Part shown: piece after piece, positions 9,521 to 18,434 of the stretch | How the letters are laid out: each line of letters begins with the position of its first letter | Position numbering within the stretch: the first letter of the stretch is position 1 | Assembly (NCBI GenBank): GCA_049791095.1 | Contig: JBAQZP010000123.1 | Coordinates: 124,001 to 188,000, forward strand | DNA length: 64,000 nt | DNA from: Phormidesmis sp049791095 | Lineage (GTDB): Bacteria > Cyanobacteriota > Cyanobacteriia > Phormidesmidales > Phormidesmidaceae | Direction of reading: 5' to 3' | Translations under genes and position numbers: made by a program | Notes under the pieces: generated by a model | What the model saw: the letters and a program-made list of their open reading frames with translations, nothing else | What the model was told of the DNA's origin: nothing | Databases searched by the model: none

Positions 9521-10059
9521 ACTTGTAATGGTGGGGCGATCGCACCATAAGTTCGCGGCCCTGCTAATGTGCGTGTCAAAAAATACAGCGGCACAGGTTC
9601 TTGCACCCGTAGGGTTAGGGCTGGCCATAAAGTTGGGCTGGCGCGATCGCCTACCTGCAAAAGGCGGCACTGCCGATAGCCAACGTTCGTAGGCGTTGCA
9701 TAGGTACGCAGTTCGGCATGAGCAAGCGATAGCGACCAGTAGTTAATGATTCCAGCCTGGGCAAGAATGCGGCTACGGCGTTGATCGCGTTGATGGGGCG
9801 TTTCGGGGCGGCTCAGTTTTTCTTGAAAAAAATCAAAATAGATATCTATCACCCATTGCTTCAACTCAATGTCGGCATGACCGCGCTTAACAACAGTCAG
9901 CGCTGGCTTTAGCTCGCAGTGGTCATTAATTTGCAAGCGTTGGCGCTCTAGAACCTCGCAATCCCGATAGTCTAATGCCTGCAATCGCCGCTGAATCTGA
10001 TACTGCAACAAGCGCACTTGCCGGTCTATATGCTGACTTGTGTAATCTGCCGACTGCAT
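9508..10059 (-). CDS. Degenerate Uma2-like protein of unknown function
   Basis: A protein of about 183 residues (192 if the TTG at 10086 is used; ATG at 10059 is preferred). The C-terminal half follows the Uma2 (DUF820, PD-(D/E)XK fold) pattern: AQAGIINYWSLSLAHAELRT, then GYR, LLQVGDRASPTLWPALTLRV. The N-terminal half aligns less well: the place of the usual Pro-Asp reads KPALTVV, and the downstream glutamate position reads VIDIYFD. The nuclease site therefore looks substituted. The Uma2 link is my pattern reading, not a search result. It converges on hisD; neighbouring genes give no functional clue. Confidence 0.6.
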   Translation of the reverse strand: MQSADYTSQHIDRQVRLLQYQIQRRLQALDYRDCEVLERQRLQINDHCELKPALTVVKRGHADIELKQWVIDIYFDFFQEKLSRPETPHQRDQRRSRILAQAGIINYWSLSLAHAELRTYATPTNVGYRQCRLLQVGDRASPTLWPALTLRVQEPVPLYFLTRTLAGPRTYGAIAPPLQVISD

Positions 10060-10103
10060 GATCTCAAAAGGGAGCGGAGCGTTCAACTCAGATTCGACAG
10101 GCG

Positions 10104-10142
10104 AGACGCCTATCCCAGACGCCTATCCCAGATGTCTATTCC
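10104..10142. repeat. 13-bp tandem repeat, 3 copies
   Basis: AGACGCCTATCCC at 10104-10116 and 10117-10129, then a degenerate copy AGATGTCTATTCC at 10130-10142, in the gap between the two minus-strand genes ending at 10164 and starting at 10059. Confidence 0.88.
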
Positions 10143-10163
10143 ACAAAAGCTTTCAAAGCTAGC

Positions 10164-10475
10164 TTACTCTTTTTTGTAGACAGGCCGAGCTTCCGCTTTG
10201 AGCAAATGTTCAGGATAATCTGCCAATGAGTCCTTGTTTTCGGTGATCCACTTCACAATGGACTTGGCGATAGAAGACTTCTGACGGATCGCCCGCAGCG
10301 ACTTTTCTAGATTCAGCTCCTCAGCCGTCTCAGGATGAGACAAATCAAACATACCTGTGCTCACCAAATCGACAACGCCAAACTCTGACTCCATATAGGT
10401 GAACGTATCTAAAAAAAACAGCGCACTTTCCCAGCAAGGCGGATTGATATTAAGTGCTTCATCGCTCGTCCACAT
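10164..10475 (-). CDS. Hypothetical small acidic protein
   Basis: A 103-residue frame from ATG at 10475 (GTG at 10484 would add three residues). The protein is soluble-looking, mildly acidic, with aromatic residues in the first third (CWESALFFLDTFTYMESEFG) and a helical, charged C-terminal half ending PVYKKE. I recognise no family. The codon use and length of open frame suggest a real gene. It is upstream of and co-oriented with the Uma2-like gene, and divergent from the oxidoreductase at 10649. Confidence 0.55.
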   Translation of the reverse strand: MWTSDEALNINPPCWESALFFLDTFTYMESEFGVVDLVSTGMFDLSHPETAEELNLEKSLRAIRQKSSIAKSIVKWITENKDSLADYPEHLLKAEARPVYKKE

Positions 10476-10648
10476 GGTGTTCACTGAGCTGTTCTTTACC
10501 TCTGCTTTTGCGTCACAAACGCCGTCTACTCTACTTGTTTACCCATCCGCTATAGCCCTTTCAACAGCAACGTTAGCAGGTTCAGCGTTTATACCTTTGA
10601 CCCACCCCGGCGGCCCAATTACAAGCTGCATATATCTCAATAAAAACT

Positions 10649-11656
10649 ATGAAACAAGTCACCGTGACAGCCTTTGGCGGCATTGAAAATTTGCGACTGC
10701 AAGCAGCCCCTAAGCCGCAGCCTGACCCCAACGAAGTCGTCATCGACCTGATCAGCGTTGGCATGAACCAAGCCGACCTGATGGCCCGGCGAGGAGAATA
10801 TCGTTTGAGTTCAGGCGAGCCGCCCTACGTTCCTGGAATAGAAGGTGGCGGCGTCATTTCGGCCATAGGAGCCAATGTAAAAACCCGTCAGGTAGGGCAG
10901 CGGGTCATTTTGACCATAGACGCTCCTAACGGCAAAGGCACTTATCGATCGCAGTTTGTAGCGCCTGCCGAACAAACAGTTCCCGTTCCAAATGGTGTTG
11001 CAGATGAGCTGATTGGCGCACTGTGGCTTCCGTTTGCGACAGCCTGGGGGGCATTAGCCTGGCGGCAGCAGGTACAGCCAGGGCAAATTGTACTGCTGCC
11101 TGCCGCCAGTAGTAGTGTGGCGATCGCGGCTAGCCAAATCGTAAAGCAACGTGGGGGCATCACCATCGGCACGACCACTAGCCCCAACAAGGTAGAAGCC
11201 CTAAAAAACTTGCCTGCCGCTCAATACGACCACCTTGTCATCACCACAGAAGATCAGGCACAGCCCTGGTGGCGAACGGTCAAAAAAATTACCCAGGGAA
11301 AAGGGGTAAACGTCATTTTTGACCCAGTTGCCGCCGGAGACTTTTTGAATACCGAAATTCGACTGCTCGCCCAGGGTGGCACCCTTTGGGTTTATGGACT
11401 ACTAGGACAGCCAGGCACCGTTGATGTATCGCCCCTCATCCGCAAAAGTGCGGCCATTCGGGGCTGGCTACTCAACGACCTAGTAGGTAGACCTGCCGAG
11501 GTCGAGGTCTATCGACACATCTTAAATCAGGTCGCGGCGGGCATCTATCAGATGCCGATTGCTGGTAAGTTTTCGCTAGCGCAAGTGCGCGAGGCCCAAG
11601 CCGAAATGGAAAAGGGCGGGCATATTGGCAAATATATTTTGATTCCTGAGCGCTGA
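10649..11656 (+). CDS. Zinc-independent MDR-family NAD(P)H:quinone oxidoreductase-like enzyme
   Basis: A 335-residue medium-chain dehydrogenase/reductase. The N-terminal GroES-like half has the QOR pattern SVGMNQADLMARRGEY and VPGIEGGGVISAIG. The Rossmann half has a nucleotide-binding region around LLPAASSSVAIAASQIVKQ, with an Ala/Ser-rich turn in place of the common AGGVG, and the QOR block GVNVIFDPVAAGDF. The structural and catalytic zinc cysteines of alcohol dehydrogenases are absent. Quinone or enone reduction is inferred from family only; the substrate is unknown. ATG at 10649; monocistronic in appearance, with a large gap downstream. Confidence 0.85.
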   Translation: MKQVTVTAFGGIENLRLQAAPKPQPDPNEVVIDLISVGMNQADLMARRGEYRLSSGEPPYVPGIEGGGVISAIGANVKTRQVGQRVILTIDAPNGKGTYRSQFVAPAEQTVPVPNGVADELIGALWLPFATAWGALAWRQQVQPGQIVLLPAASSSVAIAASQIVKQRGGITIGTTTSPNKVEALKNLPAAQYDHLVITTEDQAQPWWRTVKKITQGKGVNVIFDPVAAGDFLNTEIRLLAQGGTLWVYGLLGQPGTVDVSPLIRKSAAIRGWLLNDLVGRPAEVEVYRHILNQVAAGIYQMPIAGKFSLAQVREAQAEMEKGGHIGKYILIPER

Positions 11657-12569
11657 CGTTTGCCGCTACCGCAAACATGGACAGCCAATGAATAGCCAAT
11701 GTTTGCTTGAATAAAAAATTGTTCAACGACTATTCATTCAGCAAGATGAAGCTAGGCCCAAGCGTTATCTAAAGCCATTGCTCAAAGTTCATAATCAACA
11801 TCAAAAAAATATTTCGCAAAAGGGAAAGCTTTGCTCTGACAAACAACTCTTACCTCGACATCAAAAGAATTGGCTGAGCCTTTGAAGATTCTATTCATCG
11901 ATTGCAAATCTTTTAAAAACGGCTTAACAAAAAAACTTGATTAACCGCGAATATTGACTGAGTTCAAAAATATTTTTTAGACTTTTTATCGAGTTTTATA
12001 CGGATCTGGGCTTCGCATTCACAATCAGCCATTGTGCTTAGATTAAGAGCAACCATAGTTGATATAAAGCCCGACGCGATCGCAACCGTACGTACAACCA
12101 CTCGCAGCCAAATATCCTTTTTGGACGCACCTATGTATTTATGAGAGGTCAGATAAAAAACGCATCAAGGCTAGTTGGTACCAGATAATTTGCCTAAGTA
12201 TTTATCAGCAAAGGCGCTGTAATTCATTTATATCAACCGTTCTTGCTACGAACACGCTATGAGCACTAGAGGGGTATTACCCCCCTGATTGTTTCTCGGA
12301 AAAGTTGTCTATCTTCTTGTAGGAAGCGAACCTAACAACTCTTCTCTAATCAACTTCAATTGATTATTTGAAAAGTTTATTGAGTCATTTTCCACAGGCG
12401 CGAATGAACTAGAGATAGACCCGCTAGCTATCAGCTATTCGGGACGTTTCAAATCTGATTGATACATTAACGCAGTCGGTTACTTCATTGCTCCGCGTAG
12501 CACTTGCCACAGAGCACTGCCAACAGGTCTCTAGCCAGTGCGCGTACTTTTGCAAAGGGTGTTTTACTC
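11657..12569. other. 910-bp AT-rich intergenic region
   Basis: No convincing gene on either strand. Directly after the oxidoreductase stop there are alternative small hairpins (GTTTGC 11658-11663 with GCAAAC 11671-11676, and GCAAACAT 11671-11678 with ATGTTTGC 11699-11706), but there is no U-tract to make them good terminators. At 12271-12283 there is a compact palindrome, GGGGTA-T-TACCCC. The promoter of the metacaspase gene is expected in the right half. This is the largest gap in the window and is clearly more AT-rich than its surroundings. Confidence 0.5.
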
Positions 12570-15371
12570 ATGTCACGAGATGCGCTAATTGTTGGCATCA
12601 ACCAATACCAGTCTCTGCCAGCGCTAGGTGCGCCAGCGGCAGATGCGGAGGCCGTTGCTGCACGCTTACAGACTCAGGGTGAGTTTCGGGTGCAGCGGCT
12701 ACCAGAAGTGGTTAAAAACGGTCGCCCGGCTGTAGGTAGTCGCCACAAGGTGACTTCACAAATGCTGGAAGCATCGCTCATTCAGTTGTTTAAGCCTAAG
12801 GGCAAAAATATCCCGACAACGGCGCTGTTTTACTTTTCGGGACACGGCTTGCAGCGTGAAGCTGGCGTTCAAGAAGGCTATTTAGCGACGAGTGATACTG
12901 ACCCTAACAAAGGAAACTTTGGGATTCCGCTGAACTGGCTACGGCGACTGCTACAGCAAAGCCCGGTGCGGCAGTTGATTGTGATCCTTGACTGCTGTCA
13001 CAGCGGCGAGCTGCTTGCTTTTAATGAAGCTGACCCTGGGGCGCGTTCGGGAACCGATCGCCTATTTATGGCTGCCTCTCGTGAGTATGAGTCTGCCTAC
13101 GAGTCGATTGCAGGCAGGCATAGTGTCTTTACAGAAGCCCTGCTGGCTGGTCTGAATCCTTACCAGCAGTCAGGCGGTAAGGTGAGCGGCTATTGCCTGA
13201 GTGAGCATGTTAGCCAGCAGTTGCGGGGCGAAATTCAGCAGCCGCTATTCGAGAATTCGGGCAGCGAAATCGTTCTTACTCGCGTCAGCGGTCTCAAGGC
13301 GGCTTTTTCTAAAACACCGATTAGCACCTTTACGCGGCTCAAGAAGCTGACGTTTGGCTTTTGCCCCTATCGTGGCCTATCGCCTTTTGATGAAGCCCAT
13401 GCTGATTACTTTTTCGGTCGAGAAGCGCTAACCGATCGGCTGGTTAAAAAGGTAGGTGAGGGCAACTTTTGCGCATTGGTGGGCGCATCTAGCAGCGGTA
13501 AAACCTCTTTGCTGCGAGCCGGGCTAATGCATCATTTGAGGAAGGGCGATCGCATCCCAGGCAGCGACCAATGGACGCTCAAACTAATCACCCCTACCCA
13601 GCACCCACTCAAAGGGCTTGCTGCCGCCTTCACAACTGCGGCCACCGATAATATTCAGCGAGCGGCCCAAATGCACCAGGCCGAAAGGTTTTTGAAAGAG
13701 AGCGGCGGCAGCGGACTGTCGCAACTGGTCAGAGCCAACTTGCTTAAGGCGGGGGAGACCTCTATCCCATCCGCCTCTAAGCTATGGCTGATTATCGATC
13801 AGTTTGAAGAACTATTTAGACCTACTGCCGATCCAGATGCGATCGCCGAGCGGCAGCTTTTCCTGCGGTGTATCACCGAAGCGCTGGCAGATCCAAGTAC
13901 GCCTTTGGGGGTTGCGATCGCCCTGCGAGCCGACGCCATGGACGACCTGATTCCCTATGAAAGCTTCAAAAAGCTGATAGAAGACAATACAGTTGTCGTC
14001 ACCCCCATGACCTACGACCAAATCCAGGCCGTCATCACCAAGCCTGCCGAAAAAATGGGCATCGAGCTTGACCCCCAACTGCTCCACTTTTTGACCCTAG
14101 ATACCACCGGCGCACCGGGTGAACTGCCTTTGATTCAAGAAACGCTGCTGGAGCTATGGAGACGCCGAGACTCTAGCGAGCGTGGTGGCACAGCGCCTAA
14201 GCTAACGTTAGAAGCCTACACAGACATGGGCAGCGTCAGCAGCATCATGACCAAACGAGCCACCGCAGTGTATCAGAGCTTGAGCGAGGATATGCAGTTG
14301 GCCGCGAGGCGGATCTTTTTGGGGCTGTGTGAGCTTGGTGAGGGCAAAGAAGACGACCGCCGCCGAGCCTTTAGAAGCGAACTTATCAACGAGCGCTTTC
14401 CCGCCGAGATCATTGACTGCACATTAGACAAACTGGTTCAAGAACGGTTAGTCGTCGTTTCGCAAGCCGCGATTTCATCGAGCTGCTGTTGCGCTGAGCC
14501 CGAACAAGGCATTGAGCTACCGACAGCGGCCTGGCAAACCCAGCGAGACGAGTCTTCGCCACTGACTACCTGGTTTTTGAACAATGTTTCAGATACTGCA
14601 AAGCCTATTGTCGGGTCGCCACGAACCATCGAGATTGTGCATAAGGCATTAGTGAACGATTGGGATTTGCTGCGCACTTGGCTAGCGGAGTCACGTAGCG
14701 TCATGCGGTTACAGCGCCGACTAGAGCGGAGCGCCCAGGAATGGGATCAGCGCAGCCGTCCTAAAGGTAACGAGTATTTGCTGGGGGGCACTCAACTGCA
14801 AGAAACGCTAGCCTTTTTACAGCTTCATCGAGACGAACTTTCGGGCATGGCACAAGACTACATTTTGGCCAGCCGCAAAGCTCAAGGCCGCCTAAGGCTG
14901 AAAACCAGTATGCTCATTCCGCTAGCCTTGCTAGCCGGCATAGCAGCTTCTATTTTAAGTCGGTTCATTTTTCCTACTTCGACTCAGACCCCTACCGCAA
15001 CTGAAGTCAAAAGCTCGCAGGTGAGCCCCCAAAAGACTGAAGCATCACCGCCCGGTCTGTGGCAAAGGCACGCCATCCCTGGGGCTGCTAATGTACCTTC
15101 CACCATGCCTGCTTCCACCATGCCTGCTTCCACTGCCAACCCCATTGAGCAGCCTATACTCACGACCGCCCCGGTAATGCCGGAGATGCTTTCCGAAGAG
15201 GACTATATGATGGTGCCCGCAGGCAAAATGGCCTTACCGAGTAACCCTAGCGAGCTGATCGAGGTTTGGTGGATCCAGCCGAGAGCCGCCGGAGAGTCGC
15301 CAGAACCTTTGCCAATGGTTGTCCCAGCGGGTTTAACGCCAAAGCCAGCCACGGCGGGCGCTCAGCCATAA
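12570..15371 (+). CDS. Metacaspase (peptidase C14) - STAND NTPase - membrane protein
   Basis: 933 residues from ATG at 12570; an upstream TTG at 12504 would add 22 residues outside the domain. Residues 1 to about 240 are a caspase-like C14 domain starting SRDALIVGINQYQSLPAL, with the catalytic pair visible as YFSGHG (His92) and LDCCHSG (Cys143). From about 265 comes CPYRGLSPFDEAHADYFFGR and a P-loop GASSSGKTS near 303, the start of a novel-STAND type NTPase, with a Walker B-like LWLIIDQFEELF further on. A single membrane segment lies at about 780-800, then a Pro/Ser/Thr/Met-rich tail. Related proteins usually carry WD40 or sulfatase-modifying-factor sensors after the NTPase; none is seen here. 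A role in regulated proteolysis, stress or cell death is inferred from architecture. Confidence 0.88.
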   Translation: MSRDALIVGINQYQSLPALGAPAADAEAVAARLQTQGEFRVQRLPEVVKNGRPAVGSRHKVTSQMLEASLIQLFKPKGKNIPTTALFYFSGHGLQREAGVQEGYLATSDTDPNKGNFGIPLNWLRRLLQQSPVRQLIVILDCCHSGELLAFNEADPGARSGTDRLFMAASREYESAYESIAGRHSVFTEALLAGLNPYQQSGGKVSGYCLSEHVSQQLRGEIQQPLFENSGSEIVLTRVSGLKAAFSKTPISTFTRLKKLTFGFCPYRGLSPFDEAHADYFFGREALTDRLVKKVGEGNFCALVGASSSGKTSLLRAGLMHHLRKGDRIPGSDQWTLKLITPTQHPLKGLAAAFTTAATDNIQRAAQMHQAERFLKESGGSGLSQLVRANLLKAGETSIPSASKLWLIIDQFEELFRPTADPDAIAERQLFLRCITEALADPSTPLGVAIALRADAMDDLIPYESFKKLIEDNTVVVTPMTYDQIQAVITKPAEKMGIELDPQLLHFLTLDTTGAPGELPLIQETLLELWRRRDSSERGGTAPKLTLEAYTDMGSVSSIMTKRATAVYQSLSEDMQLAARRIFLGLCELGEGKEDDRRRAFRSELINERFPAEIIDCTLDKLVQERLVVVSQAAISSSCCCAEPEQGIELPTAAWQTQRDESSPLTTWFLNNVSDTAKPIVGSPRTIEIVHKALVNDWDLLRTWLAESRSVMRLQRRLERSAQEWDQRSRPKGNEYLLGGTQLQETLAFLQLHRDELSGMAQDYILASRKAQGRLRLKTSMLIPLALLAGIAASILSRFIFPTSTQTPTATEVKSSQVSPQKTEASPPGLWQRHAIPGAANVPSTMPASTMPASTANPIEQPILTTAPVMPEMLSEEDYMMVPAGKMALPSNPSELIEVWWIQPRAAGESPEPLPMVVPAGLTPKPATAGAQP
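15098..15127. repeat. 15-bp tandem duplication inside the metacaspase tail
   Basis: TTCCACCATGCCTGC is repeated exactly at 15098-15112 and 15113-15127, followed by the beginning of a third copy. In frame it encodes STMPA repeated in the low-complexity C-terminal tail. Confidence 0.9.
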
Positions 15372-15410
15372 CGCTAGCCAAAGTTTGGAGTAGACAGACA
15401 ATGAGTACCT

Positions 15411-15447
15411 ATCCTGACTTTCTATTCAAGAAGGTCAGGATTTTTTT
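15411..15447 (+). terminator. Rho-independent terminator after the metacaspase gene
   Basis: The 8-bp stem ATCCTGAC (15411-15418) / GTCAGGAT (15434-15441) is followed by a run of seven T ending at 15447. It lies 40 bp after the metacaspase stop and before the SbcC-like gene, so the two should be separate transcription units. Confidence 0.85.
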
Positions 15448-15584
15448 ATGGAGAGCATTTAAAATCTTCTGGTTTGGGCGTCTCGCCCGTCAAACTCACA
15501 AAAAACTCACAAGGGCATAAGCAGCCTGTTTTTTGTTGTAGTACACTTGTGTCAACTCAGGACTCAACCGTCAGTGCCCATAAC

Positions 15585-18347
15585 ATGCAAATTCTCTCTG
15601 TTACGCTGACTAATTTCAAAACGCACAAGGACAAGCAGTTTACTTTTGAGCTGGGGACTAACGCTATTTGTGGTGAGAATGGCGCGGGTAAGACCAGCAT
15701 TTTAGAAGCGATCGCCTGGGTCTTATTCAACTACCAGGGCAGCTATACCAAAGAGGATCTGATTCGCAACGGAGCCAAAAGCGCTCAGGTCAGAGTCGCC
15801 TTTATCTCTAGCCGCGACAGTCGCACCTACGAAGCCCAGCGCTCTACATCCCAGGGCTATACGCTATTTGATCCACAGCTCAACGAGCGCCTTCCCTACA
15901 CCCGCACTAAAGATGAAGTTTTGCCCTGGCTCAGGCAGCATCTGGGGGTTGCACCAGGCACCGATCTTTCTCAACTATTTGCCAATACAATCGGCGTGCC
16001 CCAAGGAACTTTTACTGTCGATTTTTTACTGCCGACAGAAAAGCGTAAACCAATTTTTGACACAGTTCTGAAGGTGGAGGAATATCGCGAAACTTATCGA
16101 CGCAGCAATAGCCTGAGGAAATATAGCGAGGCCCAATCGCAGCGACTAAAAGATTTGATCGCGCAGTACGAGGAATCTTTAGAAAGCTGGGATGCGTTAC
16201 AAACGAGTTATCAGCAATTACAGAGCGAGATTGCAGCGGGGGAGAAGCAGCTTGGTGAGTTAGAAGATCGCGGGAAGCAAATTGATGAGCAGCGTAAAAA
16301 GATTAAAGCACAGGCGGATAAAGTGCAGAGCGCGCTTCAGCAGCAGCAAATGCTCGCAGGAAAAATCGAAACCCAGCGGGCGGCTCAAAAACGGATAGAG
16401 GCCGCTTTGGCGACGGCTCGGCAAGCTGCTGATATTTGTAAGGTCAGTAAACAGGCTTATGAACAGTTTTTGGTCGCTGAAACAGAAATTAAAGCGTTGA
16501 ACGAGAAGGGTCAAGCAAAACAACAACTGCTCCACCAGCAGCAGCAAGCTCAACAGGTATTGGCAAAAAGCCAGAATGATTTGGCAAGATTAGAAGTGCG
16601 GTTAGAACAGTTTGCCAGTGCAAAGCAGGAACTGGTAGGGTTGGCTGATGCGATCGCCACTCAAATTCAATTAGAAACAGCGCGAACCGCCTTACAACAG
16701 CAGACTCAAACCTTTGCAAATGTTCGATTTCAGCAAAAAAGTCTGACTGCTCAAGCACAGGAAATTACTCAAGAAATTTTACGGACAGAGGCCGACATCA
16801 CTCGCCTAGCCACCCTACAAAGGACAACCGAACAGATCCCGCAGTGGGAAGAACAACAAAGCCGGTTGCAACAGCAGTTGAGCCGGGTAGAAGCGGCACA
16901 GCAGTTTGAGCAAGAGTTGCGATCGCTGGCTGAAAAAGGGCAGAGCAAACAAGATGATTACCGTCAAAAAGTGGCGGCAGCGCTGTCGGACATGGAGGCT
17001 TGGGTAAAGGAATTTGCGGAGCTGAGCGTTGAGGCGATCGCACCAATCAGAAACACCCTGTTCCAAGGTGGCATTCTCTCTAAAGAGACTTTAGCTACTC
17101 TCAACAGCATTTTAGAAGACCTAAGCAGACAAACAGACAAACAACAGATCCAGCAGCAACAGCGAGATTTACAAGCTCAGCTACAAAGAGCCTATGTTCA
17201 AAAAGCCGAACTGATGGGCGTAGGCTCTTTGCGGGCCAAGCGAGAGCAGCTTCACCAACAACAGCAACAGATACAGCAGAGTCTGGCTGAGCTGAGTAAA
17301 CAACTTGAAACAGAGGCTGATGCTGTTAAGGCACTCAATCAATCAGAACAGAAAATTAAAGCATTAGATAATCCTAAGGGCAAGCAACAGCTATTACAGA
17401 CAGCCCTCAAACAGCAAGCCACCGTGAAGGAACAACACGAGAAGCTGGCGCGATCGCAAGCAAAAAACATGGAGAAAGTAGAGACAATAGCCGCCCAGCT
17501 AAAGGCGTTCGATTTGCTTGATGGCCAAATGCAAACACAGCAAAAAGCCAAACAAACCCATCAGACAGGCTACTTGCAATATTTACAAAACCAGCAGGCG
17601 GCTAGGCAGATTGAGGCGATCGCCATAGAAGCTAAAACTGTCGCCGATATGCTAAGTCAGCAACAGGCCCAGAAAGCCGATCTCGAAAAACAGATCGAAG
17701 CGCTCACAGCCACATTTGACCCAGAAGCCTTTGCCACGCTCGATCAGCAGTTTAGCGAGGTCACTTCACAAGCCGATCGGCTACGGGGTAGCTTACCCCA
17801 GCAGCGCCGCCGGTTTATAGAACTTACTAGCCGGATAGAAGGGCTAAAGGCCACCGCCGAAAAAAGAGATCATGCTCAAGCAGATCTGAAGCAGCGCGAT
17901 CGGATCAAGCGGTTTGTCAACTATGCCCGCAAGGTGTACAAAGATGCCGGGCCACGGATTACCGAGCGGTACGTGCATAACATTTCGAGAGAAGCCGATC
18001 GCCTGTTTCGAGAGCTGCTAGGTCGGCAAAACGTCGCGTTGATCTGGAGCGCTGATTACGAAATCACCGTGCAAGAAGGGGCGCATACTCGCCGGTTTAT
18101 CAACCTGTCGGGGGGTGAGCAAATGTGCGCGGCGCTAGCAGTGCGGTTAGCGTTGCTGAAGGTGCTGGCCGATATTGACGTGGCCTTTTTTGACGAGCCG
18201 ACGACGAATATGGATAGGCCCAGACGAGCAAGCCTGGCAGAGGCGATCGCTCGAATTAAGTCGTTCAAGCAGCTTTTTGTCATTAGCCATGATGATACCT
18301 TTGAGCAAGTGACCGAAACGGTCATTACTGTAGAGCGCGAAAGCTAA
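15585..18347 (+). CDS. SbcC/Rad50-like SMC-family ATPase without a zinc hook
   Basis: 920 residues from ATG at 15585, chosen because MQILSVTLTNFKTHKD is the family N-terminus. Walker A is GENGAGKTS; the ABC signature NLSGGEQMCAALAVRLALLK and Walker B DVAFFDEPTTNMD lie at the C-terminus. Between them is a long Gln-rich coiled coil. In Rad50/SbcC the coil midpoint carries a CxxC zinc hook; here residues about 460-515 form a non-coil segment (around PIRNTLFQGGILSKETLAT) with no cysteine at all. The only cysteines are one in the Walker A region, one near residue 285 and one by the signature. No sbcD/mre11 is nearby. DNA end processing or chromosome maintenance is inferred; it may not be the canonical SbcC. 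Confidence 0.85.
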   Translation: MQILSVTLTNFKTHKDKQFTFELGTNAICGENGAGKTSILEAIAWVLFNYQGSYTKEDLIRNGAKSAQVRVAFISSRDSRTYEAQRSTSQGYTLFDPQLNERLPYTRTKDEVLPWLRQHLGVAPGTDLSQLFANTIGVPQGTFTVDFLLPTEKRKPIFDTVLKVEEYRETYRRSNSLRKYSEAQSQRLKDLIAQYEESLESWDALQTSYQQLQSEIAAGEKQLGELEDRGKQIDEQRKKIKAQADKVQSALQQQQMLAGKIETQRAAQKRIEAALATARQAADICKVSKQAYEQFLVAETEIKALNEKGQAKQQLLHQQQQAQQVLAKSQNDLARLEVRLEQFASAKQELVGLADAIATQIQLETARTALQQQTQTFANVRFQQKSLTAQAQEITQEILRTEADITRLATLQRTTEQIPQWEEQQSRLQQQLSRVEAAQQFEQELRSLAEKGQSKQDDYRQKVAAALSDMEAWVKEFAELSVEAIAPIRNTLFQGGILSKETLATLNSILEDLSRQTDKQQIQQQQRDLQAQLQRAYVQKAELMGVGSLRAKREQLHQQQQQIQQSLAELSKQLETEADAVKALNQSEQKIKALDNPKGKQQLLQTALKQQATVKEQHEKLARSQAKNMEKVETIAAQLKAFDLLDGQMQTQQKAKQTHQTGYLQYLQNQQAARQIEAIAIEAKTVADMLSQQQAQKADLEKQIEALTATFDPEAFATLDQQFSEVTSQADRLRGSLPQQRRRFIELTSRIEGLKATAEKRDHAQADLKQRDRIKRFVNYARKVYKDAGPRITERYVHNISREADRLFRELLGRQNVALIWSADYEITVQEGAHTRRFINLSGGEQMCAALAVRLALLKVLADIDVAFFDEPTTNMDRPRRASLAEAIARIKSFKQLFVISHDDTFEQVTETVITVERES

Positions 18348-18434
18348 CACCTTGCTAGCATTTGCGCCCCATTCGGCCCACCGGCACAGTTCATCAAGTC
18401 GAGAGAGTATAAAAGCCGCCAAGGGAATCCTTTT

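Noticed and set aside
12504..12569. 22-residue N-terminal extension of the metacaspase from TTG
   Set aside because: The extension is outside the C14 fold, and ATG 12570 begins exactly at the domain.
15474..15584. 37-residue N-terminal extension of the SbcC-like protein
   Set aside because: MQILSVTLTNF is the canonical start of the family, and the extension includes the spacer after the terminator.
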